Positions 9,775-20,160 of a DNA stretch of 64,000 bases are shown here, piece after piece. Origin of the DNA: Magnetococcales bacterium. Its GTDB lineage: Bacteria; Pseudomonadota; Magnetococcia; Magnetococcales; JADGCH01. Each line of letters begins with the position of its first letter. Position 1 is the first letter of the stretch. A model generated the notes under the pieces. The model was not told where the DNA came from and did not search any database. It worked only from the letters and a program-made list of their open reading frames with translations. The stretch covers positions 1 through 64,000 of the forward strand of contig JADGCH010000006.1 in NCBI GenBank assembly GCA_015229115.1, read 5' to 3'. The translations under genes and the position numbers were made by a program.

Positions 9775-11475
9775 TTAGTGGTTACTAGCACCAACGGCAC
9801 CAATACCGGTCTGACAACGCACTTCCTGCATTTCATAAGCTTCACGCTCACGATTGGCCCGCGCACTGCGGTCGGTAATGGAGAAGAACCAGCAGCCAAC
9901 GAAGGCAAGCGTCATAGAGAAAATAGCCGGATCCTTGTAGGGAAACAGCGGGGCCGGGTTTTTCAAAACGTCAACCCATACCGTCTTACTCAGCACCACC
10001 ATGGTAACGGTACTGATCAGACCCAGAGCACCACCAAGCAGGGCCCCACGCGTGGTCAATCCCGACCAGTAGATCGACAGGATCAGGATCGGAAAGTTGG
10101 CACTGGCGGCAATGGCAAAAGCCAAGCCCACCATGAAGGCCACGTTTTGCTTCTCGAACTGAATACCCAGATAGATGGCAATGATCCCGATGGCCAAAGC
10201 CGCAATCTTGGAGATATTCATCTCGGTTTTTTCATTGACCTGACCGCCACGCATGGCGTTGGCATAAAGGTCATGGGAAACTGCCGAAGCACCAGCCAAA
10301 GTCAGACCCGAAACCACCGCCAAGATGGTAGCGAAGGCGACGGCTGAGATGAAACCAAGGAAGTAGTTCCCACCCACAGCGTGGGAGAGATGGATGGCGG
10401 CCATGTTGTTACCACCAACCAAGGTTCCTTTAATCAAGTCCAGGTACTGCGGGTTGGAGGCAACCAGTACAATAGCCCCAAAACCGATGATAAAGGTAAG
10501 GATATAGAAATAGCCAATGAAGCCGGTGGCGTAAAAAACCGACTTTCGCGCTTCCTTGGCATTACCGACGGTGAAAAACCGCATCAGGATGTGAGGCAGG
10601 CCAGCGGTACCAAACATCAAAGCCAAACCAAGAGAAATGGCCGAGATGGGGTCAGCAACCAATCCACCGGGCGCCAATATATTCTTGTTGGCCGCCACCA
10701 GATTTTTATGATCGGTCAGAGGACTGCTTCTCATAGCCTCGATGGCTTTTGTGAACAGTGCCTCAATGTTGAAGCCGGTATGATACAGGGCCGCACCGGC
10801 AATGAAGGTAGCACCTGACAGCAACAGCACAGCCTTGATGATCTGAACCCAAGTGGTAGCCAACATGCCACCAAAAGCGACATAAAGAATCATGAGGGCA
10901 CCGACGATAACGACGGCCCACTCATAGGGCAGACCAAACAGGGTTTTGATCAACTGTCCAGCACCCACCATCTGGGCAATCAGATAGAGAATGACGGTAC
11001 TGAGCGATCCAAAGGCAGCAATGGTACGGATCGGGATCCGTTCCAGACGGTAGGAGACAATATCGGCAAAGGTATAACGTCCCAAATTACGCAGCTGCTC
11101 CGCCATCAGGAACATGATGATCGGCCACCCCACCAGGAAACCGATGGAGTAAATCAAACCATCGTAACCTTTGAGGAACACCATGCTGGAAATACCCAGA
11201 AAGGAAGCCGCCGACATATAATCGCCCGCAATGGCCAAGCCATTCTGGAAACCGGTAATGCCCCCACCAGCGGCATAGAAGTCCTTGGCCGACTTGGTGC
11301 GCCTAGCCGCCCAGTAGGTGATACCCAACGTTGCAGCCACAAAAATCAGGAACATGACAACAGCGATAATATTCAGGGGCTGCTTCTCGGTTTGTCCAGT
11401 TAACGCATCGGCTAGACCCAGTTGAGGCAACAGCGCGGTGGCTGCTATAGCCAACAGGATGATCCATCCTTTCAT
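9775..11475 (-). CDS. actP: Cation/acetate symporter (SSS family)
   Basis: 566 aa multi-TM SSS protein; [30 protein letters not shown]; adjacent to a DUF485 gene. Confidence 0.87.
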   Translation of the reverse strand: MKGWIILLAIAATALLPQLGLADALTGQTEKQPLNIIAVVMFLIFVAATLGITYWAARRTKSAKDFYAAGGGITGFQNGLAIAGDYMSAASFLGISSMVFLKGYDGLIYSIGFLVGWPIIMFLMAEQLRNLGRYTFADIVSYRLERIPIRTIAAFGSLSTVILYLIAQMVGAGQLIKTLFGLPYEWAVVIVGALMILYVAFGGMLATTWVQIIKAVLLLSGATFIAGAALYHTGFNIEALFTKAIEAMRSSPLTDHKNLVAANKNILAPGGLVADPISAISLGLALMFGTAGLPHILMRFFTVGNAKEARKSVFYATGFIGYFYILTFIIGFGAIVLVASNPQYLDLIKGTLVGGNNMAAIHLSHAVGGNYFLGFISAVAFATILAVVSGLTLAGASAVSHDLYANAMRGGQVNEKTEMNISKIAALAIGIIAIYLGIQFEKQNVAFMVGLAFAIAASANFPILILSIYWSGLTTRGALLGGALGLISTVTMVVLSKTVWVDVLKNPAPLFPYKDPAIFSMTLAFVGCWFFSITDRSARANREREAYEMQEVRCQTGIGAVGASNH

Positions 11476-11816
11476 TAGCGGGTCTCCTCTTTGATCTGTC
11501 TGGTCAACTCATCAAACTCGCCGTTGGCGCGCTGAACATAGATACCAGTTAGGATGAACGACAGGACAATAATCAATACACCAATTGGAATACCGACGGT
11601 GATGATGTGTCCCTCCATCAGGGGAGTACCCAGCAATCCTGGACTAAAGGCCAGGACAGCGATAAAAGAGTAGTAGAGAATTAGCATCAGAAACGAGAGC
11701 CATGTGGTAAACCGGCCTCTCTTTTCCACCAGTTCTCGGTACTTCGGGTTATTACGGACGCGATCAAAGAATTCGCGCTCCATGATGTTATGTGTTTCCA
11801 AGGTGTGTAACTCCAT
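11475..11816 (-). CDS. DUF485 family membrane protein (YjcH-like)
   Basis: 113 aa, two TM segments, [19 protein letters not shown]; partner of the actP-like gene. Confidence 0.8.
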   Translation of the reverse strand: MELHTLETHNIMEREFFDRVRNNPKYRELVEKRGRFTTWLSFLMLILYYSFIAVLAFSPGLLGTPLMEGHIITVGIPIGVLIIVLSFILTGIYVQRANGEFDELTRQIKEETR

Positions 11817-11942
11817 GTGATGGTTACGATTGTTTTATTTTATCCGGTCATGATCCGTGATGATCTATATTCAATCATCATCACGATATGAAACCATTAT
11901 TTGTTACATTCTGAAACAATATATTTGATTAAAAATGACGTG

Positions 11943-12911
11943 TCAAGAATCAATTTGAAAAGCCATGACCTGATCAATTGATTCCGCCCCACAGGCCAAC
12001 ATCATCAAACGGTCGAAGCCCAAGGCCACGCCAGCACATTCAGGCAGACCGTGCGCCAGGGCTGCGAGAAAATGTTGATCCAGAGGCAAGGGCGACAGAC
12101 CTTGCTGCTGACGCTGCTGATTGGCCTGGACAAGGCGCCGTTGCTGTTCACCAGCATCGGTCAGTTCCTGATAACCATTGGCCAGTTCAACGCCGTGAAC
12201 ATACAGTTCAAAGCGGCAGGCTGTTGCCGGAGGGCTTGGATCAATGCGGGCCATGGCAGCTCGTGCAGCCGGAAAATGGGTGATAAACAGTGCTGGATGA
12301 TGCTGACGCAAAGCGGGCTCAACCCGGTCGACCCAAAACCAGTCGAGCAAATCTTCATGATCGAGTTGGCCCAGCATAGCTGCCTGATCGGCAGCTAGTC
12401 CCCGACCAAGCACGTGTCGATCGTGACACCAAGCATCGATACCGGCATACTGCAGCAAGGCCTGCTGATAGCTCATAGTCGGCAGAGGATGCTGCGATAG
12501 CGCTGGTTGATCCAGCAATTGACTCACCAGCTCAGCCACTTCGGCCATCAGTTGATGCCAGCTCCAGCTGGGACGATACCACTCCAGCATGGTAAATTCG
12601 GGGTGATGGTGCGCGCCCACTTCACCAGCACGAAAGACGTGGCACAACTGATAAATGGGACCAGAACCGGCTGCCACCAGCCGTTTCATGGCTGTCTCCG
12701 GTGAAGTATGCAAAAACAACAGTCTGGACTGGTGGGCCTCCCGACAGGAAAGAGGCTCAATATGACATTCCGGCACGGCTGCCCGTGACAGAATTGGTGT
12801 TTCGACCTCCATGACACCACGAGCAGCAAAAAAGTCCCGGCACCGAGCCAGTAACAGCGCCCTTTGACGCAATACGGACCAGGAGGCTGTCGGTTGCCAA
12901 CCTATCGTCAT
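11943..12911 (-). CDS. epmA: EF-P beta-lysylation ligase, class II LysRS-like
   Basis: Stand-alone class II LysRS catalytic core without an anticodon-binding domain (FLHTSPETAMKRLVAAG, YQLCHVFRAGE, FTMLEWYRP); overlaps efp by 4 nt. Confidence 0.9.
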   Translation of the reverse strand: MTIGWQPTASWSVLRQRALLLARCRDFFAARGVMEVETPILSRAAVPECHIEPLSCREAHQSRLLFLHTSPETAMKRLVAAGSGPIYQLCHVFRAGEVGAHHHPEFTMLEWYRPSWSWHQLMAEVAELVSQLLDQPALSQHPLPTMSYQQALLQYAGIDAWCHDRHVLGRGLAADQAAMLGQLDHEDLLDWFWVDRVEPALRQHHPALFITHFPAARAAMARIDPSPPATACRFELYVHGVELANGYQELTDAGEQQRRLVQANQQRQQQGLSPLPLDQHFLAALAHGLPECAGVALGFDRLMMLACGAESIDQVMAFQIDS

Positions 12912-13483
12912 GACTCCTTGGCCCGCTCGACATATTCCCCAGTACGGGTGTCGACACGAATCCAGTCACCCTCGTTGATAAACAGGGGCACCTTGACCAC
13001 CACACCCGTTTCCATGGTGGCCGGCTTGGTGGCACCAGAAACGGTATCACCACGGACTCCCGGATCACACTGAGCAATCTTGAGCACCAGAAAGGGAGGT
13101 GGCATGACTGAAATCGGCTTACCGGCCCAGAAAGTGACTTGATAGCTCTCCTGCTCCTTGAGCCAGTCGATGACGTCGCCGATCTGATCCCTTGGGAAAG
13201 CCACCTGCTCGTAACTGGCCGGCTCCATAAAATGCCAGAATTCGCCATCGTTATAAAGATACTGCATATCCTTGTCTTGCACATCCGCTTTATCGACGTT
13301 CTCGCTTGACTTATAGGTGCGTTCAATGACGCGACCGTCTATCAGGTTCTTGATGCGGATTTTAGTAAAGGCCTGGCCTTTGCCTGGTTTGACAAACTGA
13401 GCTGAAACAATCATCCAGGGCAGACCATCGATTTCGACCTTGGTCCCGTTGCGCAGCTGATTGTGATTTAACACCTCACCCAT
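12908..13483 (-). CDS. efp: Elongation factor P
   Basis: 191 aa EF-P with KPGKGQAF loop containing the modifiable Lys. Confidence 0.95.
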   Translation of the reverse strand: MGEVLNHNQLRNGTKVEIDGLPWMIVSAQFVKPGKGQAFTKIRIKNLIDGRVIERTYKSSENVDKADVQDKDMQYLYNDGEFWHFMEPASYEQVAFPRDQIGDVIDWLKEQESYQVTFWAGKPISVMPPPFLVLKIAQCDPGVRGDTVSGATKPATMETGVVVKVPLFINEGDWIRVDTRTGEYVERAKES

Positions 13484-13498
13484 GATCCATCTCCTTTT

Positions 13499-14338
13499 CT
13501 ACTCGACAACGATGCGCGGCATCTGTGGTGGACTGGCTGCCCCATCGCTCTCGATCTGTTGCCGCAACTGCTGCGCTATAGCCCGATAAATGGCGGACTG
13601 GGGATGATCCGGATGGGTCAACAGGATCGGTCGACCAGAGTCGGCATCCTCACGGATGGTCTGATCCAGAGGTATTTCACCCAGAAAAGGTAGCCCATTG
13701 CGCTCGGCCTCGCGACGGGCCCCTCCATGCGCAAAAATTTCAGAACGATGGCCGCACTGCGGACAGAGGTGATAGGACATGTTCTCGATCACACCCAACA
13801 AGGGTACATCCACCTTGCGGAACATGTTGACAGCCTTGCGCACATCGGCCAAGGCGACATCCTGCGGTGTACTGACCACCACCACACCCGTCAGGGGGAC
13901 CTTCTGGGTTAGCGTCAGTTGGGCATCACCGGTCCCAGGTGGCAGATCAATGACCAAGTAATCGAGTTCACCCCAGGCAATATCGCGCAGCAACTGCTCG
14001 ACGGCCATGCCAACCATGGGACCACGCCACACCATGGGGGTTTCTTCTGGTAAAAACGACCCCATGGAGATTGCTTTCAGACCATGAGCCAACAAGGGCT
14101 CGACAGCCTGTTTCTGGTCGTCAGCACCGGGATGCTGGCCCATACCCAACATGCGAGGCAAACTGGGACCATAGATATCGGCATCGAGAATGCCAACGGT
14201 CACCCCACTCTGCCGCAGCGCCAGGGCCAGATTAACAGCGGTGGTGGACTTGCCCACTCCCCCTTTGCCGGAAGCGACAGCGATGACATATTTGACGTGG
14301 GGCAACAGCGGTTGATGTTCTTGTACGGCAGCAGCCAT
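13499..14338 (-). CDS. apbC: Mrp/ApbC-type Fe-S cluster carrier P-loop ATPase
   Basis: GKGGVGKST deviant Walker A, DADIYGPS, CPQCG CxxC motif. Confidence 0.88.
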   Translation of the reverse strand: MAAAVQEHQPLLPHVKYVIAVASGKGGVGKSTTAVNLALALRQSGVTVGILDADIYGPSLPRMLGMGQHPGADDQKQAVEPLLAHGLKAISMGSFLPEETPMVWRGPMVGMAVEQLLRDIAWGELDYLVIDLPPGTGDAQLTLTQKVPLTGVVVVSTPQDVALADVRKAVNMFRKVDVPLLGVIENMSYHLCPQCGHRSEIFAHGGARREAERNGLPFLGEIPLDQTIREDADSGRPILLTHPDHPQSAIYRAIAQQLRQQIESDGAASPPQMPRIVVE

Positions 14339-14379
14339 TTAACACTCCTTACATGAGACTCTTGCGAAAGGTAATGGCG

Positions 14380-14724
14380 TTATACGCTATCTGATGCGGT
14401 TCGTCCAGTCTGTGACTGAAACGCATCAAGACGTGCCAGCCACTCCTGTGCTGGCAGGTTCTGTTTGGCCTGATTGCAGGCACGGCAGGCCGGTACGCAA
14501 TTGCTGCGCGTGGTCCGCCCACCACGAATAAGAGGCACGGCATGGTCCATGGTCAATTCGGAAGGCGGAAAACGGCCACGACAATAGACGCATTGACCGG
14601 TCGCCAGACGATTTTTCCACCAAGCGCTTTGCCGCAGCTCGCGTGCCTTGCGCCGTTCACGCTCGATCTGGTCTGGATCAGCCATGATCAGCAGGCTATC
14701 CATGGTGGTTCTCCCCGGTTGCAA
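14380..14724 (-). CDS. HNH endonuclease family protein
   Basis: CVYCRGRFPPSELTMDHAVPLIRGGRTTRSNCVPACRACNQAK. The true start may be internal (MDSLL or MADPDQ). Confidence 0.85.
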   Translation of the reverse strand: MQPGRTTMDSLLIMADPDQIERERRKARELRQSAWWKNRLATGQCVYCRGRFPPSELTMDHAVPLIRGGRTTRSNCVPACRACNQAKQNLPAQEWLARLDAFQSQTGRTASDSV

Positions 14725-15829
14725 CGGTTACTGGCAGGGGTGAAAAGGCTTTCAACGATGGAAGATCCTCTGGCAAGGGCTGTTGTTGCACCAGCGCAGC
14801 CATGATATCACCCGTTGCTGGAGTCAGCAGGATACCGTTGCGAAAGTGACCGGTAGCCATGAACAGCCCCGGCAATGAGGTTGGTCCCAGCAACGGCAAC
14901 CCATCTCCCGTGGCTGGGCGCAGACCCGACCAGGCTGTGATCCAGCGCGCCTGACGCAATCCGGGTACCAGATCGGCCGCCATGGTGGTGATCCGCCTGA
15001 CCCCATCCAACGTGACCGCCTTGTCATAGCCGCGCTCTTCGAGCGTCGATCCCAGCAAGACTCGGCCATCGGTCCTGGGCACCACGTACCCTTGGCAGCT
15101 ATAAATGACATGTCGCATCTGTGCCGGGCGTTGTTCCAGCTGGACGATTTGCCCAGCCAGTGGTTTCACCTCGGTACGCAGAGGAGGCACACCCGCTAGA
15201 CGGCTACTCCAGGCACCCGCAGCAATGATCACCGCATCAGCAGCAATCAGCTCGTGATCCACATGAACACCCGTAACGCACCCCTGCCCCCTGGCCAGTC
15301 CGGTGACGGTACCACCACGAAACATACCTCCCAGACGAGACACTGCGACCGCCAAGGCGCGCGACAACCGATCAGGATCAACCTGATGATCATCCGGATA
15401 ATAGTTGGCACCAATGATCTGAGGATTCAGACCAGGTTCAAGGCGACAGGCCTGATCGCGATCCAGCACCTCAACACGCAGACCGCGATCCAGCATCCAG
15501 GCCGCACGGGCGGCTACCAGACGACCCTCACCGGCATCCATGGCCACTTCCAGTACACCAGAAGTTTCGTAGTCAATGCTCACATGAGACAATTCGGCCA
15601 GTTCCTGGGCATAGTGGCGGAAACGACTGCGGCTGGCAAGACACAGCTCAAGAAAGGGACCAGCCGATGCCACCTCAGACTGCGCCCCAAGGATACCGGC
15701 AGCCGAAGCTGACGATTCAGCACCAGGCACAGCGCGCTCCAGCAAGGTCACCCGCCAGCCTCGCTGCAACAACCGCAGGGCACAGGCACATCCCATGACA
15801 CCGGCACCAACAATCACCGCATGTTCCAA
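14696..15829 (-). CDS. thiO: FAD-dependent glycine oxidase (ThiO-like)
   Basis: VIVGAGVMGCACALRLLQRGW Rossmann motif; proposed TTG start at 15829 preceded by GGAGG inside the end of the upstream gene; the track's start at 15985 lies inside the upstream gene. Confidence 0.75.
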   Translation of the reverse strand: MEHAVIVGAGVMGCACALRLLQRGWRVTLLERAVPGAESSASAAGILGAQSEVASAGPFLELCLASRSRFRHYAQELAELSHVSIDYETSGVLEVAMDAGEGRLVAARAAWMLDRGLRVEVLDRDQACRLEPGLNPQIIGANYYPDDHQVDPDRLSRALAVAVSRLGGMFRGGTVTGLARGQGCVTGVHVDHELIAADAVIIAAGAWSSRLAGVPPLRTEVKPLAGQIVQLEQRPAQMRHVIYSCQGYVVPRTDGRVLLGSTLEERGYDKAVTLDGVRRITTMAADLVPGLRQARWITAWSGLRPATGDGLPLLGPTSLPGLFMATGHFRNGILLTPATGDIMAALVQQQPLPEDLPSLKAFSPLPVTVATGENHHG

Positions 15830-15830
15830 C

Positions 15831-16925
15831 TTACACCTCCAGAGGTAGCAGCAACGCCTGTAGTTGCGCCCGACGTTGCCCATCGTACTGATGCCATTTA
15901 GCGGCAGGAACCTTGTCGTGAGCCACCGACATAAAACCATGACGACGAAAAAAAGCCGCTGCCCTGTCATGACGACTGCAGGCAAACAGCTGTCTCAGCC
16001 TCATGGTCCGGGCAGCCCGCTTGACATGACGCAACAGGTCATCGCCTATTCCACCACCCTGAAAACGGGTCAGGGTATAGAGGGCCACTACCTCACCACT
16101 GGCGTCATCGACGTAAGGATCCGTCAACAAGCCACAAATACCCGCCAGGTGACGACCATTGACAAAAGCACCGTAGCCATTGAACAGAATCGTTGCCATA
16201 GCCTGCATGGAGCGAGACAGTAAATAGCCTTCCTGTACGCCATGATACATCAGTTGCTGTGCCAGTGGCAGGTCATCCCAGTTGAGGCGTCGTACCAGAC
16301 AATAGTGACGCTGGGAAAAAAAGGTACCGCGCCCCTGATAGGTCAGCAGTTCCTGCTCCAGGTCTTCTGTCCGACACAGGCTGATGGCCATGACGCCCCC
16401 ATTCAACAGGAACTGAATCTGACGCAGCCATGGCTGTTGCGATGTCGTCAAGGCCACCAAACGCTGCAATCGGCGCGCCTGGATAAAACTGACGCTACGA
16501 CCGTTCTGATCACACACCCCCCCCAGTTGACGCAGCAACACCAGACGGGTAAAACGGGCCGACAACAGCAATGACTGCCAACCCTCCTGAAAAGTTGCAA
16601 CGCTATCAGCCGCTAGACCCAGCAGCAACAATCCGTGCGTCGCCACGGCATGATGATCACACCAGTGCCACAAGGCCTGTACATCAGCCTGTTGCAGCTG
16701 CGTTGGCACCAATGGAGCAACGGCCTGTTGCAAGACCTCCGCGACAGGATAGCGTTGCGGATAGATCAGGATGACACGGCTGTCGTGCTGCACCAGTTGT
16801 TGTATCACATCAAATAGAGACTGGCACGGCACAGGATCAGCGTCCCAGTCGGTATAGACCATGGCCAAGGTGGTCCCGCGAAAGGCATCGAGAAAGAACT
16901 GCCGCTCAGAAAACAGCTCAGTCAT
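15831..16925 (-). CDS. N-acetylglutamate synthase-like protein (short, degenerate amino-acid-kinase-like N-terminus plus GNAT)
   Basis: C-terminal NAGS/GNAT features: LLTYQGRGTFFS, VVALYTLTRFQGGGIGDDLLRHVKRAARTMRLRQLFA, RAAAFFRRHGF. Confidence 0.65.
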   Translation of the reverse strand: MTELFSERQFFLDAFRGTTLAMVYTDWDADPVPCQSLFDVIQQLVQHDSRVILIYPQRYPVAEVLQQAVAPLVPTQLQQADVQALWHWCDHHAVATHGLLLLGLAADSVATFQEGWQSLLLSARFTRLVLLRQLGGVCDQNGRSVSFIQARRLQRLVALTTSQQPWLRQIQFLLNGGVMAISLCRTEDLEQELLTYQGRGTFFSQRHYCLVRRLNWDDLPLAQQLMYHGVQEGYLLSRSMQAMATILFNGYGAFVNGRHLAGICGLLTDPYVDDASGEVVALYTLTRFQGGGIGDDLLRHVKRAARTMRLRQLFACSRHDRAAAFFRRHGFMSVAHDKVPAAKWHQYDGQRRAQLQALLLPLEV

Positions 16926-16931
16926 GCCAAG

Positions 16932-18362
16932 TCATCCATGAATAGCACGATGACAAGCCAGCAGAGCGGCTTCTTTCAATGCCTCGGCCAGCGATGGATG
17001 CGGAACCACCAGTTCTCCGAGTTGTCGGCTGCTCCAACCGTGCTGTAAAGCTGGCAGGGCCATGGCCATCATCTCGGAAGCCTGGGGACCACAGGCATGC
17101 ACCCCCAATAACCGATCGTCTGCCGCAGCGGCAATGACCCTGACCACACCCACGGCACGGTCAGCCGCCTGGGCACGACCATTGGCAGCCAACAGGCATG
17201 AACCACTACGAACAGCAATCCCCTGAGACTGGGCCTGCTGGGTCGTCATACCCATTGCGACCAGTTCAGGATCGGTATAAACGACATGAGGAATCACCCG
17301 CGACGAACAACGGGGCTCCCTCCCCTCCAGCCACTGTTCAACACAGGCTATACCATCGTCTGTCGCCTTGTGGGCCAACATCGGACCATCAATCAGGTCA
17401 CCAATGGCGAACAGCCCCGGAATGGAAGTCTCGAAATGTTCATCGACCACCATACGTCCAGCGGCACTATAGGCCAGTGGCAGGGACGACACGGCCTCTC
17501 TGTTAGGACAGCGGCCAACGGCTACCAGTACCCGATCAGCAGCCAGTTGTCGTACAGTACCCGTCCTGCCGTCCTGCACCGACAGCTCCACTTCGTTCTC
17601 CCTAACAGTGGTCGACACCACCGCATGATGGACCAACAACGTGACCTGTTGTTGCCACAAACGCAGTGCCTGACGCACGACCAAGGCTTCCATACCAAGT
17701 AGTATATCGGGCTGACTTTCCACCAGCGTCACCTGACTACCCAAGCGAGCCCACAGCGATCCCAGCTCCAGGCCAATGGCCCCCGCCCCCACTACCACTA
17801 ACCGGCGTGGGATGGAAGTCCAGCTCAGAGCCGCGGCGGCGTCAACGATCCGATCTCCATCGTAGGGCAGCTGCGGCAGAGTCACCGCAACACTACCCAT
17901 GGCCAGCAAAATTCTGGGAGCTTGCAGAAGGGTACCATTCTCTCCGCTGTCGTCGTGATGCACGGCCACTAGGCCGGGTTGACGCACCTCGGCACGACCG
18001 CACACCATCGTGACACCCTGTTTTTTAAACAGGGCCGTTATGCCATCGGCCAACTTGTTGATAACACGCTGTTTACGCGCCATGAGTAAGGTCAGATCTG
18101 GTTGCAACGGTGCTACTGGCGATAGCAGATGGTGGGAGGTCAGGGTGTGGATCGCTTCGACATATTTATGGCTATCGTCGAGCAGGGCCTTGGACGGAAT
18201 ACAGCCGGCATGTAGGCAAGTGCCTCCTGGTGTCAGTCGCTGATCGATACATACCACCCGCCATCCCAGCTGTGCCGCCCGAATGGCGGCACTGTAGCCG
18301 CCCGGTCCAGCCCCTATGACAATCAGATCCCACAGGGTCTGGTTATTCCTTGCCATCATCAC
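16932..18362 (-). CDS. lpd: Dihydrolipoyl dehydrogenase
   Basis: GGTCLHAGCIPSKALL redox disulfide; GAGPGGYSAAIRAAQLGW; C-terminal dimerisation domain with HPSLAEALKEA. Confidence 0.9.
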   Translation of the reverse strand: MMMARNNQTLWDLIVIGAGPGGYSAAIRAAQLGWRVVCIDQRLTPGGTCLHAGCIPSKALLDDSHKYVEAIHTLTSHHLLSPVAPLQPDLTLLMARKQRVINKLADGITALFKKQGVTMVCGRAEVRQPGLVAVHHDDSGENGTLLQAPRILLAMGSVAVTLPQLPYDGDRIVDAAAALSWTSIPRRLVVVGAGAIGLELGSLWARLGSQVTLVESQPDILLGMEALVVRQALRLWQQQVTLLVHHAVVSTTVRENEVELSVQDGRTGTVRQLAADRVLVAVGRCPNREAVSSLPLAYSAAGRMVVDEHFETSIPGLFAIGDLIDGPMLAHKATDDGIACVEQWLEGREPRCSSRVIPHVVYTDPELVAMGMTTQQAQSQGIAVRSGSCLLAANGRAQAADRAVGVVRVIAAAADDRLLGVHACGPQASEMMAMALPALQHGWSSRQLGELVVPHPSLAEALKEAALLACHRAIHG

Positions 18363-18452
18363 AACTTCCTAAGGGTAGAAATTTCATTGAACAGGAACCC
18401 GGTCATACGGTAATCTGTCGGCTTGGGTCATCCTCTTGAAAGGAATCCGGTC

Positions 18453-18800
18453 ATGAACCTTACTCGGTTGGTACAACGACTTTTTATGTCGGTTATGGTC
18501 TATGCGGCCAATAGGGGTATTGCCTTGGCGCAATACATGCTCGGCGTGATTTACGATCAGGGCAAAGGCGTACCACAGGATCCGGCTGAAGCCGTTAAGT
18601 GGTTTCGTATGGCTGCTGAACAGGGCTACGCCGATGCCCAGTTCAGTCTTGGTGGGTTGTATGCCAACGGACTGGGTGTAGCACGGGACAACAGGGAAGC
18701 CTTGAAATGGTTGCGTATGGCCGCTGAACAGGGACACGAACACGCCAAGCAACTCATTGAGGCCATGGATAGCCCCAACAGGGGCAGCCGCGCACGCTAG
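18453..18800 (+). CDS. Small Sel1-repeat protein
   Basis: A-Q-Y-x-L-G-x-x-Y-x-x-G-x-G-V repeats; ATG at 18453 with GAAAGGA upstream, preferred over TTG at 18423. Confidence 0.75.
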   Translation: MNLTRLVQRLFMSVMVYAANRGIALAQYMLGVIYDQGKGVPQDPAEAVKWFRMAAEQGYADAQFSLGGLYANGLGVARDNREALKWLRMAAEQGHEHAKQLIEAMDSPNRGSRAR

Positions 18801-19660
18801 TCATCTTGCAGTATCCCGTCTAGGCTGTCACACTCATCGGCGGTCAGCTCGAAGTTGAAAATGGCCAGGTCTTCCCGCATGTGCGTTGCCGACGTGGTAC
18901 CCGTCAAAGGGACAACCCCGATCTGGCTCAGGTAGCGCAACAGCACCTGTTCGGTACTACGGCGATATTGGTCTGCAATAGCCCGCAGCAAAGGGTGGTT
19001 TAACACGGCTGGGTTGGCCGACAGGGTCCAAAAACTCTGGTAGACGATCTGGTGCTGCTGACAGAACGCTCTTAAAGAGCGGTCATACCCCGTGGCGGCA
19101 TAAAAACGGTTCTGAAGCACGGCCGGTTTGACACCAGCCATTTGATGGAGCCCCTGTAACTGCTGTAAATCGTAGCAATTGCTGATGCCTAGTTGCCTGA
19201 CGTGACCGCTATGGAAAAGCTGCTCCATGGCCTGCCATACTTGCTGTGTCTGTGATACTGTGGCCAAGGGAGAGTGCAGTACCAGACAATCCAGGTAGCT
19301 GGTTTGCAAATTGCTGAGAGAAACGTGTAACGATTGCTCAACCTGCTCACCAAGCGTGGCCTCAGGATTATAGGGAACCCTCAGTGGATCCTGTCCAGCC
19401 AGGGGGGTGAATTTGCTCTGCAAATAAAACTCTGCCCGGGTAACACCGCACTGGATGCTGGCTACCGCTACGCCATGGCCAACACCTGCTTCATGATAAT
19501 GTTTGGGTTGACAGGCCGTGTCGATACCACGAAAACCAAGCGCAATGGCCTGCTCTACCAGTGCGGCCGTACGCTCTTTTTTCCAGGCGGTACCGTAGAT
19601 AATCCGGGGCATGGTTACCCCATAGCTGGATAACAGGCTACTGGTATCGTTATCGTTCAT
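18797..19660 (-). CDS. Aldo/keto reductase family protein
   Basis: GFRGIDTACQPKHYHE, YLDCLVLHSP, RQLGISNC motifs. Confidence 0.82.
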   Translation of the reverse strand: MNDNDTSSLLSSYGVTMPRIIYGTAWKKERTAALVEQAIALGFRGIDTACQPKHYHEAGVGHGVAVASIQCGVTRAEFYLQSKFTPLAGQDPLRVPYNPEATLGEQVEQSLHVSLSNLQTSYLDCLVLHSPLATVSQTQQVWQAMEQLFHSGHVRQLGISNCYDLQQLQGLHQMAGVKPAVLQNRFYAATGYDRSLRAFCQQHQIVYQSFWTLSANPAVLNHPLLRAIADQYRRSTEQVLLRYLSQIGVVPLTGTTSATHMREDLAIFNFELTADECDSLDGILQDD

Positions 19661-20160
19661 GGGTCACGCCCCCCTGCTCTCTCTGGATGGAATGGTGTAC
19701 ATTGTACGAGTTCAGCAGCAAACAGTTGCTGTACAGCACGAATCGCGTCGTGATGGCGCACCCGCTGCTCCAAATGCTGTTGTGCATCCATCTGGTGACG
19801 ATCGGCTGTTTCCTGCAACGTCTCCGGACGCTGCAGCGATGGTATTGTTTCATGGCTGCTGTCTGGAACGGATGGAGCCGCCAGCACGGCAACACGGCAG
19901 TGATAACCCATTGTTTGCAGCGCCTCGACCAGGGCGTGCTGCAATCGCTTGGGCACACCGAAACAGTCATTGGTCAATTGCAGCTGCAACGACAGCAACG
20001 GGTCTGTACCATCCTGATGATCGATCCATCGAAAATCAAGACAAACAATCTGTTGTCTCAGTTTAAGTGCCAGGGAAGACTGATCCGGACAACGGCCCAC
20101 GGCATCGACTAATTCGGCCCAACAACCCGCTTTGCTACTTTTGCTACTATTTAGAAAAGT
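19657..20160 (-). CDS. dnaX: Putative tau-specific C-terminal extension of dnaX in the -1 frame
   Basis: From the A9 run the -1 frame is open: TFLNSSKSSKAGCWAELVDAVGRCPDQSSLALKLRQQIVCLDF..., continuing into the 147 aa track ORF and ending with ATGA overlap on the aldo/keto reductase gene. Confidence 0.75.
   Translation of the reverse strand, partial: TFLNSSKSSKAGCWAELVDAVGRCPDQSSLALKLRQQIVCLDFRWIDHQDGTDPLLSLQLQLTNDCFGVPKRLQHALVEALQTMGYHCRVAVLAAPSVPDSSHETIPSLQRPETLQETADRHQMDAQQHLEQRVRHHDAIRAVQQLFAAELVQCTPFHPERAGGRDP

Noticed and set aside
18384-18752. 122-aa minus ORF opposite the Sel1 gene
   Set aside because: Sel1 repeats on the plus strand explain the open antisense frame.
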